Shown here piece after piece: positions 8,095 to 17,269 of a stretch of 64,000 bases of DNA. Below the pieces are notes generated by a model that did not search any database, was not told where the DNA came from, and saw nothing but the letters and a program-made list of their open reading frames with translations. The DNA is taken from assembly GCA_964618895.1 (NCBI GenBank), contig CAZUDO010000060.1, positions 32,655 through 96,654 of the forward strand, read 5' to 3'. The position numbers were made by a program, and so were the translations under genes. Numbering within the stretch: position 1 is the stretch's first letter; every line of letters begins with the position of its first letter. The stretch comes from CAZUDO01 sp964618895. Its GTDB lineage: Bacteria; Desulfobacterota; Binatia; DP-6.

Positions 8095-9324
8095 CTAGAA
8101 GAACTCTCGCAGCCACCCCATCATCCGTTCGCGGACCGCGCCGAGCTGGCCCAGCATGCTCGCGTTCCGAGCACGCCCGTGACCGACCTGGTTGAGTCCG
8201 TGGAGGACGAGGCCGACCGCACTCGAATACATGGGACTCGCGACGACGTCAACCAAACCATGCAGATGCATCGGCACGCCGAGTCGCACCGGCATGCGGA
8301 AGACGCGCTCGGCGAGCGTCGTCATGTGGTCGAGGACCGCCCCGCCGCCGGTGAGCACGATGCCCGACGTGAGCAGCTGTTCGCAGCCCGCACGCTGGAT
8401 CTCCTGGCGCGCCAGCGTGAGCATCTCTTCCACGCGCGGCTCGATCACATCGGCGAGTTTCCGCCGCGAGAGCTGGTACGTGCCGCGACCGCCGAGGCCC
8501 GGCACCTCGATCGATTGATCGACAGGGGCCGAGAGCGCGTGTGCGCACCCATGGCGCTGCTTGAGGCGCTCGGCCTCCGCGAACGGCGTGCGCAACGCGG
8601 CCGCGAGATCGTTGGTGACGTGCGCTCCGCCCACGGGCAGCACGGCGGTGTGGCGGATCGCGCCGGCGTGGATCACCACCACGTCGGTCGTGCCGCCGCC
8701 CAGGTCGAGCAGCGCCACCCCCAGCTCGCGCTCCTCGGGCGTGAGCACGGCCTCGCCCGCCGCCAGCGGCCCGGCGAGCACGTCGCGCACGTGCAGGCCG
8801 GCGCGGTTGCAGCACTTGATGAGGTTCTGCCCGGACGAGACGGCGCCGGTCACGATGTGGACACGGGCCTCCAGGCGCACGCCGGCCATGCCGATCGGCT
8901 CCTTGATGCCATCCTGGTCGTCGACGATGAACTCCTGCGGCAGGACGTGCAGAACCTCGCGGTCCATGGGCAGCGCCACCGCGCGCGCCGCGTCGATAAC
9001 GCGCTCCACGTCCCCGGCCGCCACCTCGCGATTCCGCACCGCCACCACACCATGGCTGTTGAAGCCCTTGATGTGACTCCCGGCGGACCCCGCCACCACG
9101 TCCCGGATGTCGCACCCCGCCATCAGCTCGGCCTCTTCCACCGCCTTCCGGATGGCCTCGACGGTGGCATCGATGTTGACCACGACGCCCTTGCGGAGGC
9201 CATGGGAGGCGGCCGTGCCGATGCCGAGGATCTCGGCGCCGTCGTCAGACGACTCGGCGACGATGACGCCGATCTTGTACGTGCCGACATCGAGACCCAC
9301 GACGGGGGAAGGTTTTTTTGGCAT
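8095..9324 (-). CDS. ftsA: cell division protein FtsA
   Basis: Actin-like ATPase of 409 aa that anchors FtsZ to the membrane. It begins VVGLDVGTYKIGVIVAE (phosphate-1), has LLDLGGGTTDVVVI (phosphate-2) and SGIVLTGGGAVLDHM (adenosine motif), with the 1C subdomain between the first two. The last residues (ERMMGWLREFF) form the amphipathic membrane-targeting helix. It starts 6 bp after ftsQ ends, so it is in the same transcript, and ftsZ follows. Everything expected is present. Confidence 0.96.
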   Translation of the reverse strand: MPKKPSPVVGLDVGTYKIGVIVAESSDDGAEILGIGTAASHGLRKGVVVNIDATVEAIRKAVEEAELMAGCDIRDVVAGSAGSHIKGFNSHGVVAVRNREVAAGDVERVIDAARAVALPMDREVLHVLPQEFIVDDQDGIKEPIGMAGVRLEARVHIVTGAVSSGQNLIKCCNRAGLHVRDVLAGPLAAGEAVLTPEERELGVALLDLGGGTTDVVVIHAGAIRHTAVLPVGGAHVTNDLAAALRTPFAEAERLKQRHGCAHALSAPVDQSIEVPGLGGRGTYQLSRRKLADVIEPRVEEMLTLARQEIQRAGCEQLLTSGIVLTGGGAVLDHMTTLAERVFRMPVRLGVPMHLHGLVDVVASPMYSSAVGLVLHGLNQVGHGRARNASMLGQLGAVRERMMGWLREFF

Positions 9325-9330
9325 GGGGGT

Positions 9331-10212
9331 TCAGGTCCTCTCGGCGCGGCGCGCGGGCGCAGGGGGAGTGGGCTGGGCGCGGGTGCGCACGATGACATCG
9401 GGGTCGAACTCGAGGCTGACCGACGCGATCTCGGTCTCGCGCCCCTTCCAGCGGGCAAGCACGGGGGGCAGGCGAGCGAGCTTGTCGGCGAACCGGCCCC
9501 AGCCGAGCTCGATGGGCACGGTGGGCCGCACCGGCAGGAGCGTCAGCCCGCGCGTCCGGTGCACGTGCACCTCGGACACGGGTCCGCTACGGGCGGCGAT
9601 GCGCAGCAGCCCGAGCGCGCGCCGGATGGCGCGCGGGCCGAAGGCCTGGTCGCCGGCGAGATCGCCGGCCTCGAGTCCGGTCACGTACGGGAAGTCGCGC
9701 GGCTCGGCGGGACGGACGGGCGCGAAGATGCGTGCGCGCGCCGCCAGGTAGTAGAGGTGCGGCGCGCCCGCGCCGTCGGCCACGGCAAGGATCGCGATCG
9801 GGCGCTCCTCGCGCACCGTGATCACCACCCGACGCGGCAGCTCGCGGCGCACCTGCGCCCGGCGGAGCCACGCCTCGGCGTCGAGGCGGGCCGCCACCGC
9901 CGCGCCGTCGACGTCCCAGATGCTGGTCCCGGGCTCGATGCCGGCCGCCCGACGGATGGCGTCGGGGGCGACACGCCGGTGGCCACGCACGACCACCTCC
10001 TCGACGGCGAAGTAGGGATGCCGACGGAGGCGGTCGCCCACGAACGGCCAGCAGGCCACGGCAAGGACCAGCGCGAGGCTCGTGCACAGCGCCCGCACCA
10101 CGACAGCACGCGTGACGACCACGCGCCCATCGCCCGTCCCCCGCCGGCGGTTGCGCCGGCCGAAGAGCCGGATCACCAGCTCCCGACCAGTCGGACCTCG
10201 GGCTCCAGCCAT
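9331..10212 (-). CDS. ftsQ: cell division protein FtsQ
   Basis: Bitopic divisome protein that joins FtsB/FtsL and regulates FtsW/FtsI. After a basic cytoplasmic tail (FGRRNRRRGTG) there is one membrane helix (ALCTSLALVLAVACWPFVG, residues about 42-60), a POTRA domain (HPYFAVEEVVVRGHRRVAP, PGTSIWDVDG) and a periplasmic beta domain (PRRVVITVREERPIA). The ATG at 10212 overlaps the murB end by about 40 bp. A GTG at 10176, overlapping the murB stop as GTGA, is an equally plausible start giving 281 aa. No ddl gene lies between murB and ftsQ, unlike many proteobacterial clusters. Confidence 0.88.
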   Translation of the reverse strand: MAGARGPTGRELVIRLFGRRNRRRGTGDGRVVVTRAVVVRALCTSLALVLAVACWPFVGDRLRRHPYFAVEEVVVRGHRRVAPDAIRRAAGIEPGTSIWDVDGAAVAARLDAEAWLRRAQVRRELPRRVVITVREERPIAILAVADGAGAPHLYYLAARARIFAPVRPAEPRDFPYVTGLEAGDLAGDQAFGPRAIRRALGLLRIAARSGPVSEVHVHRTRGLTLLPVRPTVPIELGWGRFADKLARLPPVLARWKGRETEIASVSLEFDPDVIVRTRAQPTPPAPARRAERT

Positions 10213-11102
10213 ACCCCGTTCCGCTCCCACACCACCCGCTGGGCCAGCTCCACCAGCGCCTGCACGTCGCCGGCGCGCGCTCCGCCCTCGTTGACGATGA
10301 CGTTGGCGTGGCGGCGCGAGATGCGCGCCCCACCCGCCCGCGCGCCTTTCAGGCCCGCCGCCTCGATGAGTCGCCCGGCGTGATGGCCGGGCGGGTTCTT
10401 GAAGATCGAGCCCGCACTCGCCTGGCCCCGGGGTTGCGCCGCCACGCGGTGCGTGCGCACCTCGTCCATCCGCCGTCGGAGCGCGCCCGTATCGACGCGC
10501 CGGAGCGCGAAGCGCACGGCGGTCACCACGAAGCCCGCGGGCAGCTCGGTACGCCGGTAGCGGAAGGTGAGCGCGTCGCCACCGAACGTGCGCAGTCCCA
10601 CCGCCGGATCGACACCCTCGACCGCTTCGACCACCGCGGACAGGTCGCCGCCGTAGGCGCCGGCATTCATGAACAGCGCCCCGCCGACCGTCCCCGGAAT
10701 GCCCTCCGCGAACTCGAGGCCCGCCAGGCCACGCGCCACCGCCATGCGGGCCAGCCGGCCGAGCTGGGCGCTTGCACCGGCGCGCACGCTGGCGCCGTCC
10801 TCACGCACGTCCCAGTCGACGTGGGCGAACCCCCGCCCGAGCTTCACGACGACACCGGCGATGCCCCCGTCACCGACCAGCACGTTGGAGCCGCCGCCGA
10901 GCAGCGTGACCGTCGCCTGCGCGGCCGCTGCGCGCGCGAGCACGTCCGCCAGCTCGTCCGCGCTCTCCGGGAGCACCAGCAGCTCGGCCGGGCCGCCGAC
11001 ACGGAACGACGTGTGGCGCGCGAGCGGCTCTCCCGGACGCGCGCGACGTCCGAGCGTGGCCCGGAGGGTGTCAACGACCGTCGCGGGGAGAGCAGCCGGC
11101 AT
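10173..11102 (-). CDS. murB: UDP-N-acetylenolpyruvoylglucosamine reductase
   Basis: FAD enzyme that reduces UDP-GlcNAc-enolpyruvate to UDP-MurNAc with NADPH, 309 aa. FAD-binding segments TLLGGGSNVLVGDGG and EGIPGTVGGALFMNAGAYGG are clear. The catalytic serine region reads SAGSIFKNPPG, and SRRHANVIVNEG is the last conserved block. The length and lack of a long Y-loop insertion point to the type II (Gram-positive-like) MurB rather than the E. coli type. The start codon lies 2 bp after the murC stop. Confidence 0.95.
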   Translation of the reverse strand: MPAALPATVVDTLRATLGRRARPGEPLARHTSFRVGGPAELLVLPESADELADVLARAAAAQATVTLLGGGSNVLVGDGGIAGVVVKLGRGFAHVDWDVREDGASVRAGASAQLGRLARMAVARGLAGLEFAEGIPGTVGGALFMNAGAYGGDLSAVVEAVEGVDPAVGLRTFGGDALTFRYRRTELPAGFVVTAVRFALRRVDTGALRRRMDEVRTHRVAAQPRGQASAGSIFKNPPGHHAGRLIEAAGLKGARAGGARISRRHANVIVNEGGARAGDVQALVELAQRVVWERNGVWLEPEVRLVGSW

Positions 11103-11104
11103 GG

Positions 11105-12505
11105 TCAGTGGAGGTGCGGCACCTCGGCCCCCGTGCGCAGCCGCGCCAGCAGCTCGTCGCCGACGCGATGGATGTCGCCGGCGCCGAGCGTCAGCACCAG
11201 ATCGCCGGGGCGCACGACCTCGAGCAGCGCCTCGGCCACGCGCTCGCGGGCCGGGACGTAGCGCACGTCGAGATGGCCGCGGCGCTTGAGCGCCTGATGC
11301 AGCGCCTCGGTGGAGACGCCGTCGATACGTGCCTCACCCGCCGAGTAGATGTCGGTCAGATAGAGCACGTCGGCGTCGTCGAACGCCTCCAGGAACTCGC
11401 CGAACAGGTCCTGCGTGCGCGAGTAGCGGTGCGGCTGGAAGGCCACCACCAGGCGACGCGAGAAGCCTTCGCGCGCAGCCCGCAAGGTGGCGCGGATCTC
11501 TTCCGGGTGGTGCCCGTAGTCGTCGACGATCAGGATGTCGCGCTCCTCGCCCTTCACCTCGAAGCGGCGGTGGATGCCGCCGAACTCGGCGAGCGCGTGG
11601 CTGGCGATCGAGAACGGGATCTCGAGCTCGGCCGCGACCGCGAGCGCCGCCAGCGCGTTGAGCGCGTTGTGCCGGCCGGGCATGCACAGCCGCACCTGCC
11701 CGAGGCGCTTGCCGCCGTGCCAGGCATCGAAGAGGGTGTCGAGCCCTTCCACGCGCAGCTCGCGCGCCTGCCAGTCGGCGTCGGGCGAGGTGCCGTAGGT
11801 GACGCATCGCTTGCGGAGATGCGGCAGCAGGGCGCGGACGTTGACGTTGTCGAGGCACAGCACGGCCAGCCCGTAGAACGGCACGCGGTGGATGAACTCG
11901 AGGTAGGCGCCGCGCAGGCGCTCCATGTCGTGATAGTAGTCGAGGTGCTCGCGGTCGATGTTGGTCACCACCGCGATGATGGGCGAGAGCAGCAGGAAGG
12001 TGCCGTCGCTCTCGTCGGCCTCGGCGACCAGGAACTCGCCCTGTCCCAGGCGCGCGTTGGTCCCAAGGGCGCGCAGCTTGCCGCCGACCACCATGGTGGG
12101 GTCGCGCCCGGCCTCACCCAGCACGGCCGCCACCAACGAGGTGGTGGTGGTCTTGCCGTGGCTGCCCGCCACCGCCACGCCGAACTTCATGCGCATCAGC
12201 TCGGCGAGCATCTCGGCGCGCGGGATGACCGGGATCTTGAGCTCGCGGGCACGCACGACCTCCGGGTTGGCGAAGGTGACCGCCGACGAGATCACGAGCA
12301 CGTCGATGTCGGCCGTGATGCGGGGCGCCTCGTGCGGCCCGAGGTGGAGGGCGGCCCCGAGGCGCGCCAGCCGGCGGGTGATGTCACTCTCGGCCACGTC
12401 GGAGCCCGACACCGAATAGCCGAGCGTCAGCAGCACCTCGGCGATGCCGCTCATGCCGATGCCGCCCACACCGACGAAATGGACGCGCCGTCTTCGCCCG
12501 TTCAC
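11105..12505 (-). CDS. murC: UDP-N-acetylmuramate--L-alanine ligase
   Basis: Cytoplasmic Mur ligase that adds L-alanine to UDP-MurNAc, 466 aa. The N-terminal nucleotide domain reads VHFVGVGGIGMSGIAEVL, the ATP loop GSHGKTTTTS, and the catalytic centre EADESDGTF; NALNALAALAVA and DDYGHHPEEI mark the central and C-terminal domains. The GTG at 12505 is preferred because GGAG lies 8 bases upstream and the length fits the family; a GTG or ATG further up would add an atypical low-complexity leader. It is separated from murG by 106 bp, the largest gap inside the cluster. Confidence 0.95.
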   Translation of the reverse strand: MNGRRRRVHFVGVGGIGMSGIAEVLLTLGYSVSGSDVAESDITRRLARLGAALHLGPHEAPRITADIDVLVISSAVTFANPEVVRARELKIPVIPRAEMLAELMRMKFGVAVAGSHGKTTTTSLVAAVLGEAGRDPTMVVGGKLRALGTNARLGQGEFLVAEADESDGTFLLLSPIIAVVTNIDREHLDYYHDMERLRGAYLEFIHRVPFYGLAVLCLDNVNVRALLPHLRKRCVTYGTSPDADWQARELRVEGLDTLFDAWHGGKRLGQVRLCMPGRHNALNALAALAVAAELEIPFSIASHALAEFGGIHRRFEVKGEERDILIVDDYGHHPEEIRATLRAAREGFSRRLVVAFQPHRYSRTQDLFGEFLEAFDDADVLYLTDIYSAGEARIDGVSTEALHQALKRRGHLDVRYVPARERVAEALLEVVRPGDLVLTLGAGDIHRVGDELLARLRTGAEVPHLH

Positions 12506-12611
12506 TGCGGCCGCTCCGCTCCGGGCAAGTGCACGCCACCCGCGCCACCCCCCGACATCGCCCTGCACCCCCGCCACGCACGCATGGCATTACAAAAGCG
12601 GCGTGCGGTCT

Positions 12612-13676
12612 TCAAGGGGCGAGCAGTTTCCGGCACTCGGCGGCCACGCGGGCGGCGGCATCCGGGCGGCCCAGGGCACGCGCCGCGGCGGCCATGGTGC
12701 GGTGCCGGTCGGGGTCGCCGAGGAGCGCTTGCAGGGTTGCGGCAAGCCGCGGGCCGGTCAGCTCGCGATCGAGGATCATCACGGCCGCCCCCGCACGCAC
12801 CAGGACCTCGGCGTTGTGGCGCTGGTGCTCGTCGGCCGCGTACGGGTATGGCACCAGGATCGCCGGCCGGCCGAGGGCGGTCACCTCGGCACAGGACATG
12901 GCCCCCGCCCGGGCGAGCACCACGTCGGCGCGGGCATACGCTGCGCCCATGTCGACGATGAACGGCTCGACGGTCGCCGCCAGGCCGAGGGCGCGATACC
13001 CGGCGCGCACGGACTCCACGTCCTCGCTCCCGGTCTGGTGCGTCACCCGCAACCCGTGGGCGACCGGCCCCAGGATCCGGAGCGCCTCGAGCGTCGCCTC
13101 GTTCAGGCGGTGCGCCCCCGCGCTGCCGCCGAAGACGAGCAGGCCGGTGCCGTCATGGTCCGCGGGCTCGGTCGCCCGGAGCACGTCCGCCCGGATGGGA
13201 TTGCCCGTGTACACCGCTCGTCCGGCGGGCAGATGGGCCGCGCACTCGGCGAATCCAACGCATACCCGCCGCGCCAGCCGGGCGAGCAGGCGATTGGTCG
13301 CCCCCGGGATCACGTTCTGCTCCATGAGCAGTACCGGGACCCGGCCGACCGCCGCCGCCACCACCATGGCGGCCGAGGCGTAGCCGCCGACGCCCACCAC
13401 CAGCCCGGGGCGGAGCCTGCGCAGGAGGGTGAAGGCACCGACGACGCTGCGCGCCGTCGTCACCCCGCCGACGGCGGCCCGCGCGAGGCCGCCGCCACGC
13501 ACCTGGCGTCCGGGGAGCAGATGCAACGCATACCCCATCGCGGGCACGACCCGAGCCTCGATCCCCGCGGCCGTTCCGACGAACGTGACCCGCACCCCGT
13601 CGGCCTCGAGGGCGTCGGCGAGCGCGAGGCCCGGGTACAGATGGCCGCCGGTGCCCCCGCCCGCGATCAGGACCAG
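12612..13676 (-). CDS. murG: UDP-GlcNAc transferase MurG (start codon unclear)
   Basis: Peripheral membrane GT28 enzyme that turns lipid I into lipid II. The donor-site block LVFGGSAGAHRLNE and LARAGAMSCAEVTALGRPAILVPYP are intact. The essential N-terminal loop GGGTGGHLYPG is encoded, but only upstream of the first canonical in-frame start (GTG at 13595). The frame is open to the ftsW end without ATG, GTG or TTG. A CTG at 13676 would give 354 aa with the normal MurG start (VLIAGGGTGGH). An ATG overlapping the ftsW stop at 13696 is out of frame and stops after nine codons. Removing 8 bp just after it would restore a standard start. Confidence 0.85.
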   Translation of the reverse strand: MVLIAGGGTGGHLYPGLALADALEADGVRVTFVGTAAGIEARVVPAMGYALHLLPGRQVRGGGLARAAVGGVTTARSVVGAFTLLRRLRPGLVVGVGGYASAAMVVAAAVGRVPVLLMEQNVIPGATNRLLARLARRVCVGFAECAAHLPAGRAVYTGNPIRADVLRATEPADHDGTGLLVFGGSAGAHRLNEATLEALRILGPVAHGLRVTHQTGSEDVESVRAGYRALGLAATVEPFIVDMGAAYARADVVLARAGAMSCAEVTALGRPAILVPYPYAADEHQRHNAEVLVRAGAAVMILDRELTGPRLAATLQALLGDPDRHRTMAAAARALGRPDAAARVAAECRKLLAP

Positions 13677-13692
13677 CGGTGCCGTGGCGCCG

Positions 13693-14862
13693 TCATCCCG
13701 CCTCCCGCGCCAGCGCGAGCAGGACCCCGATCTGGCCGAGCGAGGCGATCATGGCCGAGCCGCCATACGACAGGAACGGCAGGGCGAGCCCCTTGGTGGG
13801 CAGGCAGCCGAGCACCACCCCGACATTGACGAGTCCCTGGAGCACCAGGGAGAGGGTCACACCGAAGGCCAGCAGGCTGGCGAACGAATCCGGGTGCCGG
13901 AGCGCGATGCGGAAGCCGCGATAGGCCAATACCCCGAACAGCACGAACACCAGCAGTGCGCCCGCGAGCCCCAGCTCTTCGCCCACCACCGAGAAGATGA
14001 AGTCGGTGTGCGCCGCGGGCAGGTAGAACATCTTCTGCCGGCTCTCGCCGAGCCCGACGCCCCACCAACCCCCCGAGCCGAAGGCGATGAACGACTGCTG
14101 CAGCTGGAAATTGACGCCGAGCGGATCGGCGTCGGGATTCAAGAAGGCCCACACCCGCTTCCACCGGTAGGGCTCGGCCCAGATCGCGACCGCCGCCAGT
14201 GGGATGGCGGCCAGCACCGGCGCCAGCAGGAACCGGATCGGCACGCCGCCCACGAACAGCATCGCCACCAGGATGGTGGCGGCCAGGATCGCGGTGCCGA
14301 AATCGGGCTCGAGCACCACCAACCCGCCGAGCACGCCCACCACCAGGCAGTGCGGCAGGACGCCGCGCTTGAAGGTCGCCACCCGATCACCCTTCTTGAC
14401 CAGCGAGCACGCCAGGTAGAGCACGAGCGCGAACTTGGCCAGCTCCGACGGCTGCACGCTGAGGGGGCCGAAGACCAGCCAGCGCCGGGCCCCGCCCCGC
14501 TCGGCGCCGATGCCCGGCACCAGAACCAACACCAGTGCCCCCAGGATGGTCAACAAGAGCGGGTAGGCGAGCCAGCGATATCGCTCCGAGGGTTGGCGCG
14601 ACGCCACCGCCGCCGTGACCACGCCGAGGCCTATGGAGAGCAGATGCTTGCGGAAGAAGAGCAGCGCGTCCCCGAACCGCTCCTGGCCGTGGAAGTAACT
14701 GATGTTGAACACCATGACGACGCTGAGCCCGACCAGCGCCGCGACCGCCAGCAGGAGCCACGGATCGCCGCCGATGGTGCCCACGGCCCGGGGGCGTTGG
14801 CCGCCGAGCGGGCCGCGGAAGGTGGGCAGGGTCGGGGGAGAGGTCGGAGGGCGATCGCTCAT
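13693..14862 (-). CDS. ftsW: peptidoglycan glycosyltransferase FtsW
   Basis: SEDS-family polymerase of septal peptidoglycan, 389 aa, about ten membrane helices. After a proline-rich cytoplasmic start it has the RWL block (GGARRWLVFGPLSVQPSELAK), LEPDFGTAILAATI with the catalytic aspartate region, the FNPDADPLG loop, and LPAAHTDFIFSVVGEELGL. Ends FLSYGGSAMIASLGQIG. It starts inside the murD stop (ATGA) and works with FtsI, encoded upstream in the same cluster. Confidence 0.96.
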   Translation of the reverse strand: MSDRPPTSPPTLPTFRGPLGGQRPRAVGTIGGDPWLLLAVAALVGLSVVMVFNISYFHGQERFGDALLFFRKHLLSIGLGVVTAAVASRQPSERYRWLAYPLLLTILGALVLVLVPGIGAERGGARRWLVFGPLSVQPSELAKFALVLYLACSLVKKGDRVATFKRGVLPHCLVVGVLGGLVVLEPDFGTAILAATILVAMLFVGGVPIRFLLAPVLAAIPLAAVAIWAEPYRWKRVWAFLNPDADPLGVNFQLQQSFIAFGSGGWWGVGLGESRQKMFYLPAAHTDFIFSVVGEELGLAGALLVFVLFGVLAYRGFRIALRHPDSFASLLAFGVTLSLVLQGLVNVGVVLGCLPTKGLALPFLSYGGSAMIASLGQIGVLLALAREAG

Positions 14863-16193
14863 GGCAGAGCCTCCACCGCCGCCCGGAACGCGCGTCCGCG
14901 GGCGGCGTAGTCGGTGAACATGTCGAAGCTGGCGCACGCCGGGGCGAGCAGCACCGTGTCGCCGGGGGCGGCCACAGCCGCCGCGACCCGGACGGCGTCG
15001 TCGAGACTGGCTGCGCGCTCGACCGGGACACCCGCCGGCGCCAGGGCCGCCGCGATGCGCTCGCACGCGGCGCCGAACACGATCGCCAGGCGGACCTTGC
15101 CGGTCGCATGGCGGACGAGCAGATCGTAGCCGCCGCCCTTGTCGACGCCGCCGGCGAGTAGAATCACTGGACCAGCGAACGAATCGAGGCTGCGCGCGGC
15201 GGCGCCGACGTTGGTGGCCTTCGAGTCGTCGTACCAGGCCACGCCGCAGCGCTCGGCAATCCGCGCTAGCCGGTGGGGCAGCGGCCCGCAGGTGTCGATC
15301 GCCGCCTGAACGGCCGCCGGCGCGGCCCCTGCCAGGCGCGCGACCGTCACCGCCGCCAGGATGTTCTCCAGGTTGTGGGCGCCGACCAGTGCCGTACGCG
15401 CGAGCGGGTAGTACTCCTCGCCCAGCTCGGGCAGTCGGAGCACGACACCGCCCTCGCCGGCGAAGGCGCCTGCCGCTGCCGGCGCCGTCCCGAAGGACAC
15501 TACGCGCGCGCGCACGCCGGCGCCCACGCGCCACGCCTCGGGATCCTCGCGGTTGATGACCGCGACATCGCTGGCGGCCTGAGCCGCGAACAGCCGCGCC
15601 TTGGTGTCGCGGTAGTCGGCGAACGTCGGGTGCCGGTCGAGATGGTCCGGGGTGACGTTCAACAGGCACCCCACCGCCGGCCGGAAGCGCTCCACCCACT
15701 CGAGCTGGAAGCTCGACACCTCGGCCACGGCAACGTCCGGCGTCTGGGCGAGCGCACTGATGAGGGGCGTGCCCAGGTTGCCGCCGGTGAACGTGCGCCG
15801 GCCGGCGCGGGCGAGCGCCAGGCCGACCAGGGTGGTGGTGGTACTCTTGCCGTTGGTGCCGGTGATGGCGACGATCGGACAGGTGAGCAGGCGGGCCGCC
15901 AGCTCGATCTCGCTCCACACCGGCACGCCGCGGCGCACGGCCGCCGCCAGGGCGAGCGCCGCGCGCGGTACGCCGGGGCTCGGCACCACCAGGTCGACGC
16001 CCTCGACCAGCGCCGCGCCGTCGTCACCCAGCCGCACCTCCACCCCCGGCAGCACCGGCGCCGCGTCCAGACGCCTGGTCTCGGCCGCCCACACGCGCAC
16101 CCCGCGCACCGCCAGTGCCGTTGCCACGGCGCGGCCCGTGCGCCCGAGGCCGAGGACGAGGGCGCGTCGCGGCAAGTCCGGGCCGCCCGCCAT
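14859..16193 (-). CDS. murD: UDP-N-acetylmuramoyl-L-alanine--D-glutamate ligase
   Basis: Mur ligase that adds D-glutamate, 444 aa. N-terminal Rossmann part ALVLGLGRTGRAVATAL, ATP loop ITGTNGKSTTTTL, conserved NVTPDHLDRHPTFADY, and the C-terminal DDSKATNVGAAARSL and LLAPACASFDMF segments are all present. The ATG overlaps the mraY stop (ATGA) and the stop overlaps the ftsW start (ATGA), so it is coupled on both sides. Confidence 0.96.
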   Translation of the reverse strand: MAGGPDLPRRALVLGLGRTGRAVATALAVRGVRVWAAETRRLDAAPVLPGVEVRLGDDGAALVEGVDLVVPSPGVPRAALALAAAVRRGVPVWSEIELAARLLTCPIVAITGTNGKSTTTTLVGLALARAGRRTFTGGNLGTPLISALAQTPDVAVAEVSSFQLEWVERFRPAVGCLLNVTPDHLDRHPTFADYRDTKARLFAAQAASDVAVINREDPEAWRVGAGVRARVVSFGTAPAAAGAFAGEGGVVLRLPELGEEYYPLARTALVGAHNLENILAAVTVARLAGAAPAAVQAAIDTCGPLPHRLARIAERCGVAWYDDSKATNVGAAARSLDSFAGPVILLAGGVDKGGGYDLLVRHATGKVRLAIVFGAACERIAAALAPAGVPVERAASLDDAVRVAAAVAAPGDTVLLAPACASFDMFTDYAARGRAFRAAVEALP

Positions 16194-17269
16194 CAGCGCA
16201 GCTTGAGGGTCGACAGCGCGAGCAGCGCGCACACGACCGAGACGATCCAGAAGCGGACGATGATCTGCGGCTCCGGCCAGCCGAGCAGCTCGAAGTGGTG
16301 GTGGATCGGCGCCATGCGGAAGATGCGCTTGCGCCGCAGCTTGTAGGACGCCACCTGCCCGATCACCGACAACGCCTCCACCACGAACACGCCGCCCACC
16401 AGGATGAGCACGATCTCCTGGCGGGTGATGAGGGCGACGATGCCGAGCGCCGCGCCGAGCGCGAGCGATCCCACGTCCCCCATGAACATCTGCGCCGGAT
16501 AGGCGTTGTACCAGAGGAAGCCGAGGCCTGCGGCCGCCAGCGCCCCGCAGAAGACGGCCAGCTCGCCGGCCCCGGGCACGAACGGGATCTGCAGGTACTC
16601 GGCGATGCGGGCGTGACCGGCGGTGTAGGCAAACACCGCGTAGGTCGCGCCGGCGATCATCACCGGGCCGATGGCGAGCCCGTCGAGGCCGTCGGTCAGG
16701 TTGACGGCGTTGGCGGCCCCGACGACCACCAGCGCCCCGAACGGGATGTACCAGAGGCCGAGATCGGGTCGCACATCCTTGAAGAACGGCATGGTCACCT
16801 GCCCGCCGTACCCCGACCACAGGTAGATCGCGCTGGCCGCGAGCCCGGCGATGGCGAACTCCGCCAGCAGCCGGGTCCGTCCCGACAGGCCCGCCGACGA
16901 GCGGCGGCGGACCTTGGCGTAGTCGTCCAGGAAGCCGATCAGCCCGTGCCCCAGGGTGACGCCGAGCGCGATCCACACGTACCAGTCGCTCAGGTCGGCC
17001 AGCAGCAGCGTGGCCAGCATGAACGAGAAGATGATGAGCATGCCACCCATGGTCGGCGTGCCCGCCTTGGTGGCGTGCGCCGCTGGGCCGTCGGTACGGA
17101 TCGACTGGCCGATCTGGAGCGCGGACAGTCGGCGGATCAGTCCCGGCCCGAGCAGCAACGAGAGCGTAAGCGCAGTCAGGCCCGCCAGCAGGGTCCGGAA
17201 GGTGATGTAGCGGAAGACGTTCAGCGGGATGAAGTCCGTCCGCAGCGGGTAGAGGAGCATGTAGAGCAT
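16193..17269 (-). CDS. mraY: phospho-MurNAc-pentapeptide transferase MraY
   Basis: Integral membrane enzyme that makes lipid I from UDP-MurNAc-pentapeptide and undecaprenyl phosphate, 358 aa, ten predicted helices. Signature blocks: GTPTMGGMLII, the aspartate pair in GFLDDYAKV, NAVNLTDGLDGLAIG with the Mg-binding aspartate, and MAPIHHHFELLGWPE near the end. ATG at 17269 shares its A with the murF stop (TGATG). A GTG four codons earlier is possible. Confidence 0.96.
   Translation of the reverse strand: MLYMLLYPLRTDFIPLNVFRYITFRTLLAGLTALTLSLLLGPGLIRRLSALQIGQSIRTDGPAAHATKAGTPTMGGMLIIFSFMLATLLLADLSDWYVWIALGVTLGHGLIGFLDDYAKVRRRSSAGLSGRTRLLAEFAIAGLAASAIYLWSGYGGQVTMPFFKDVRPDLGLWYIPFGALVVVGAANAVNLTDGLDGLAIGPVMIAGATYAVFAYTAGHARIAEYLQIPFVPGAGELAVFCGALAAAGLGFLWYNAYPAQMFMGDVGSLALGAALGIVALITRQEIVLILVGGVFVVEALSVIGQVASYKLRRKRIFRMAPIHHHFELLGWPEPQIIVRFWIVSVVCALLALSTLKLR

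Noticed and set aside
12384..12590. Longer N-terminus for murC
   Set aside because: The added residues are low-complexity and have no ribosome-binding site; GTG at 12505 has one and gives the family length.
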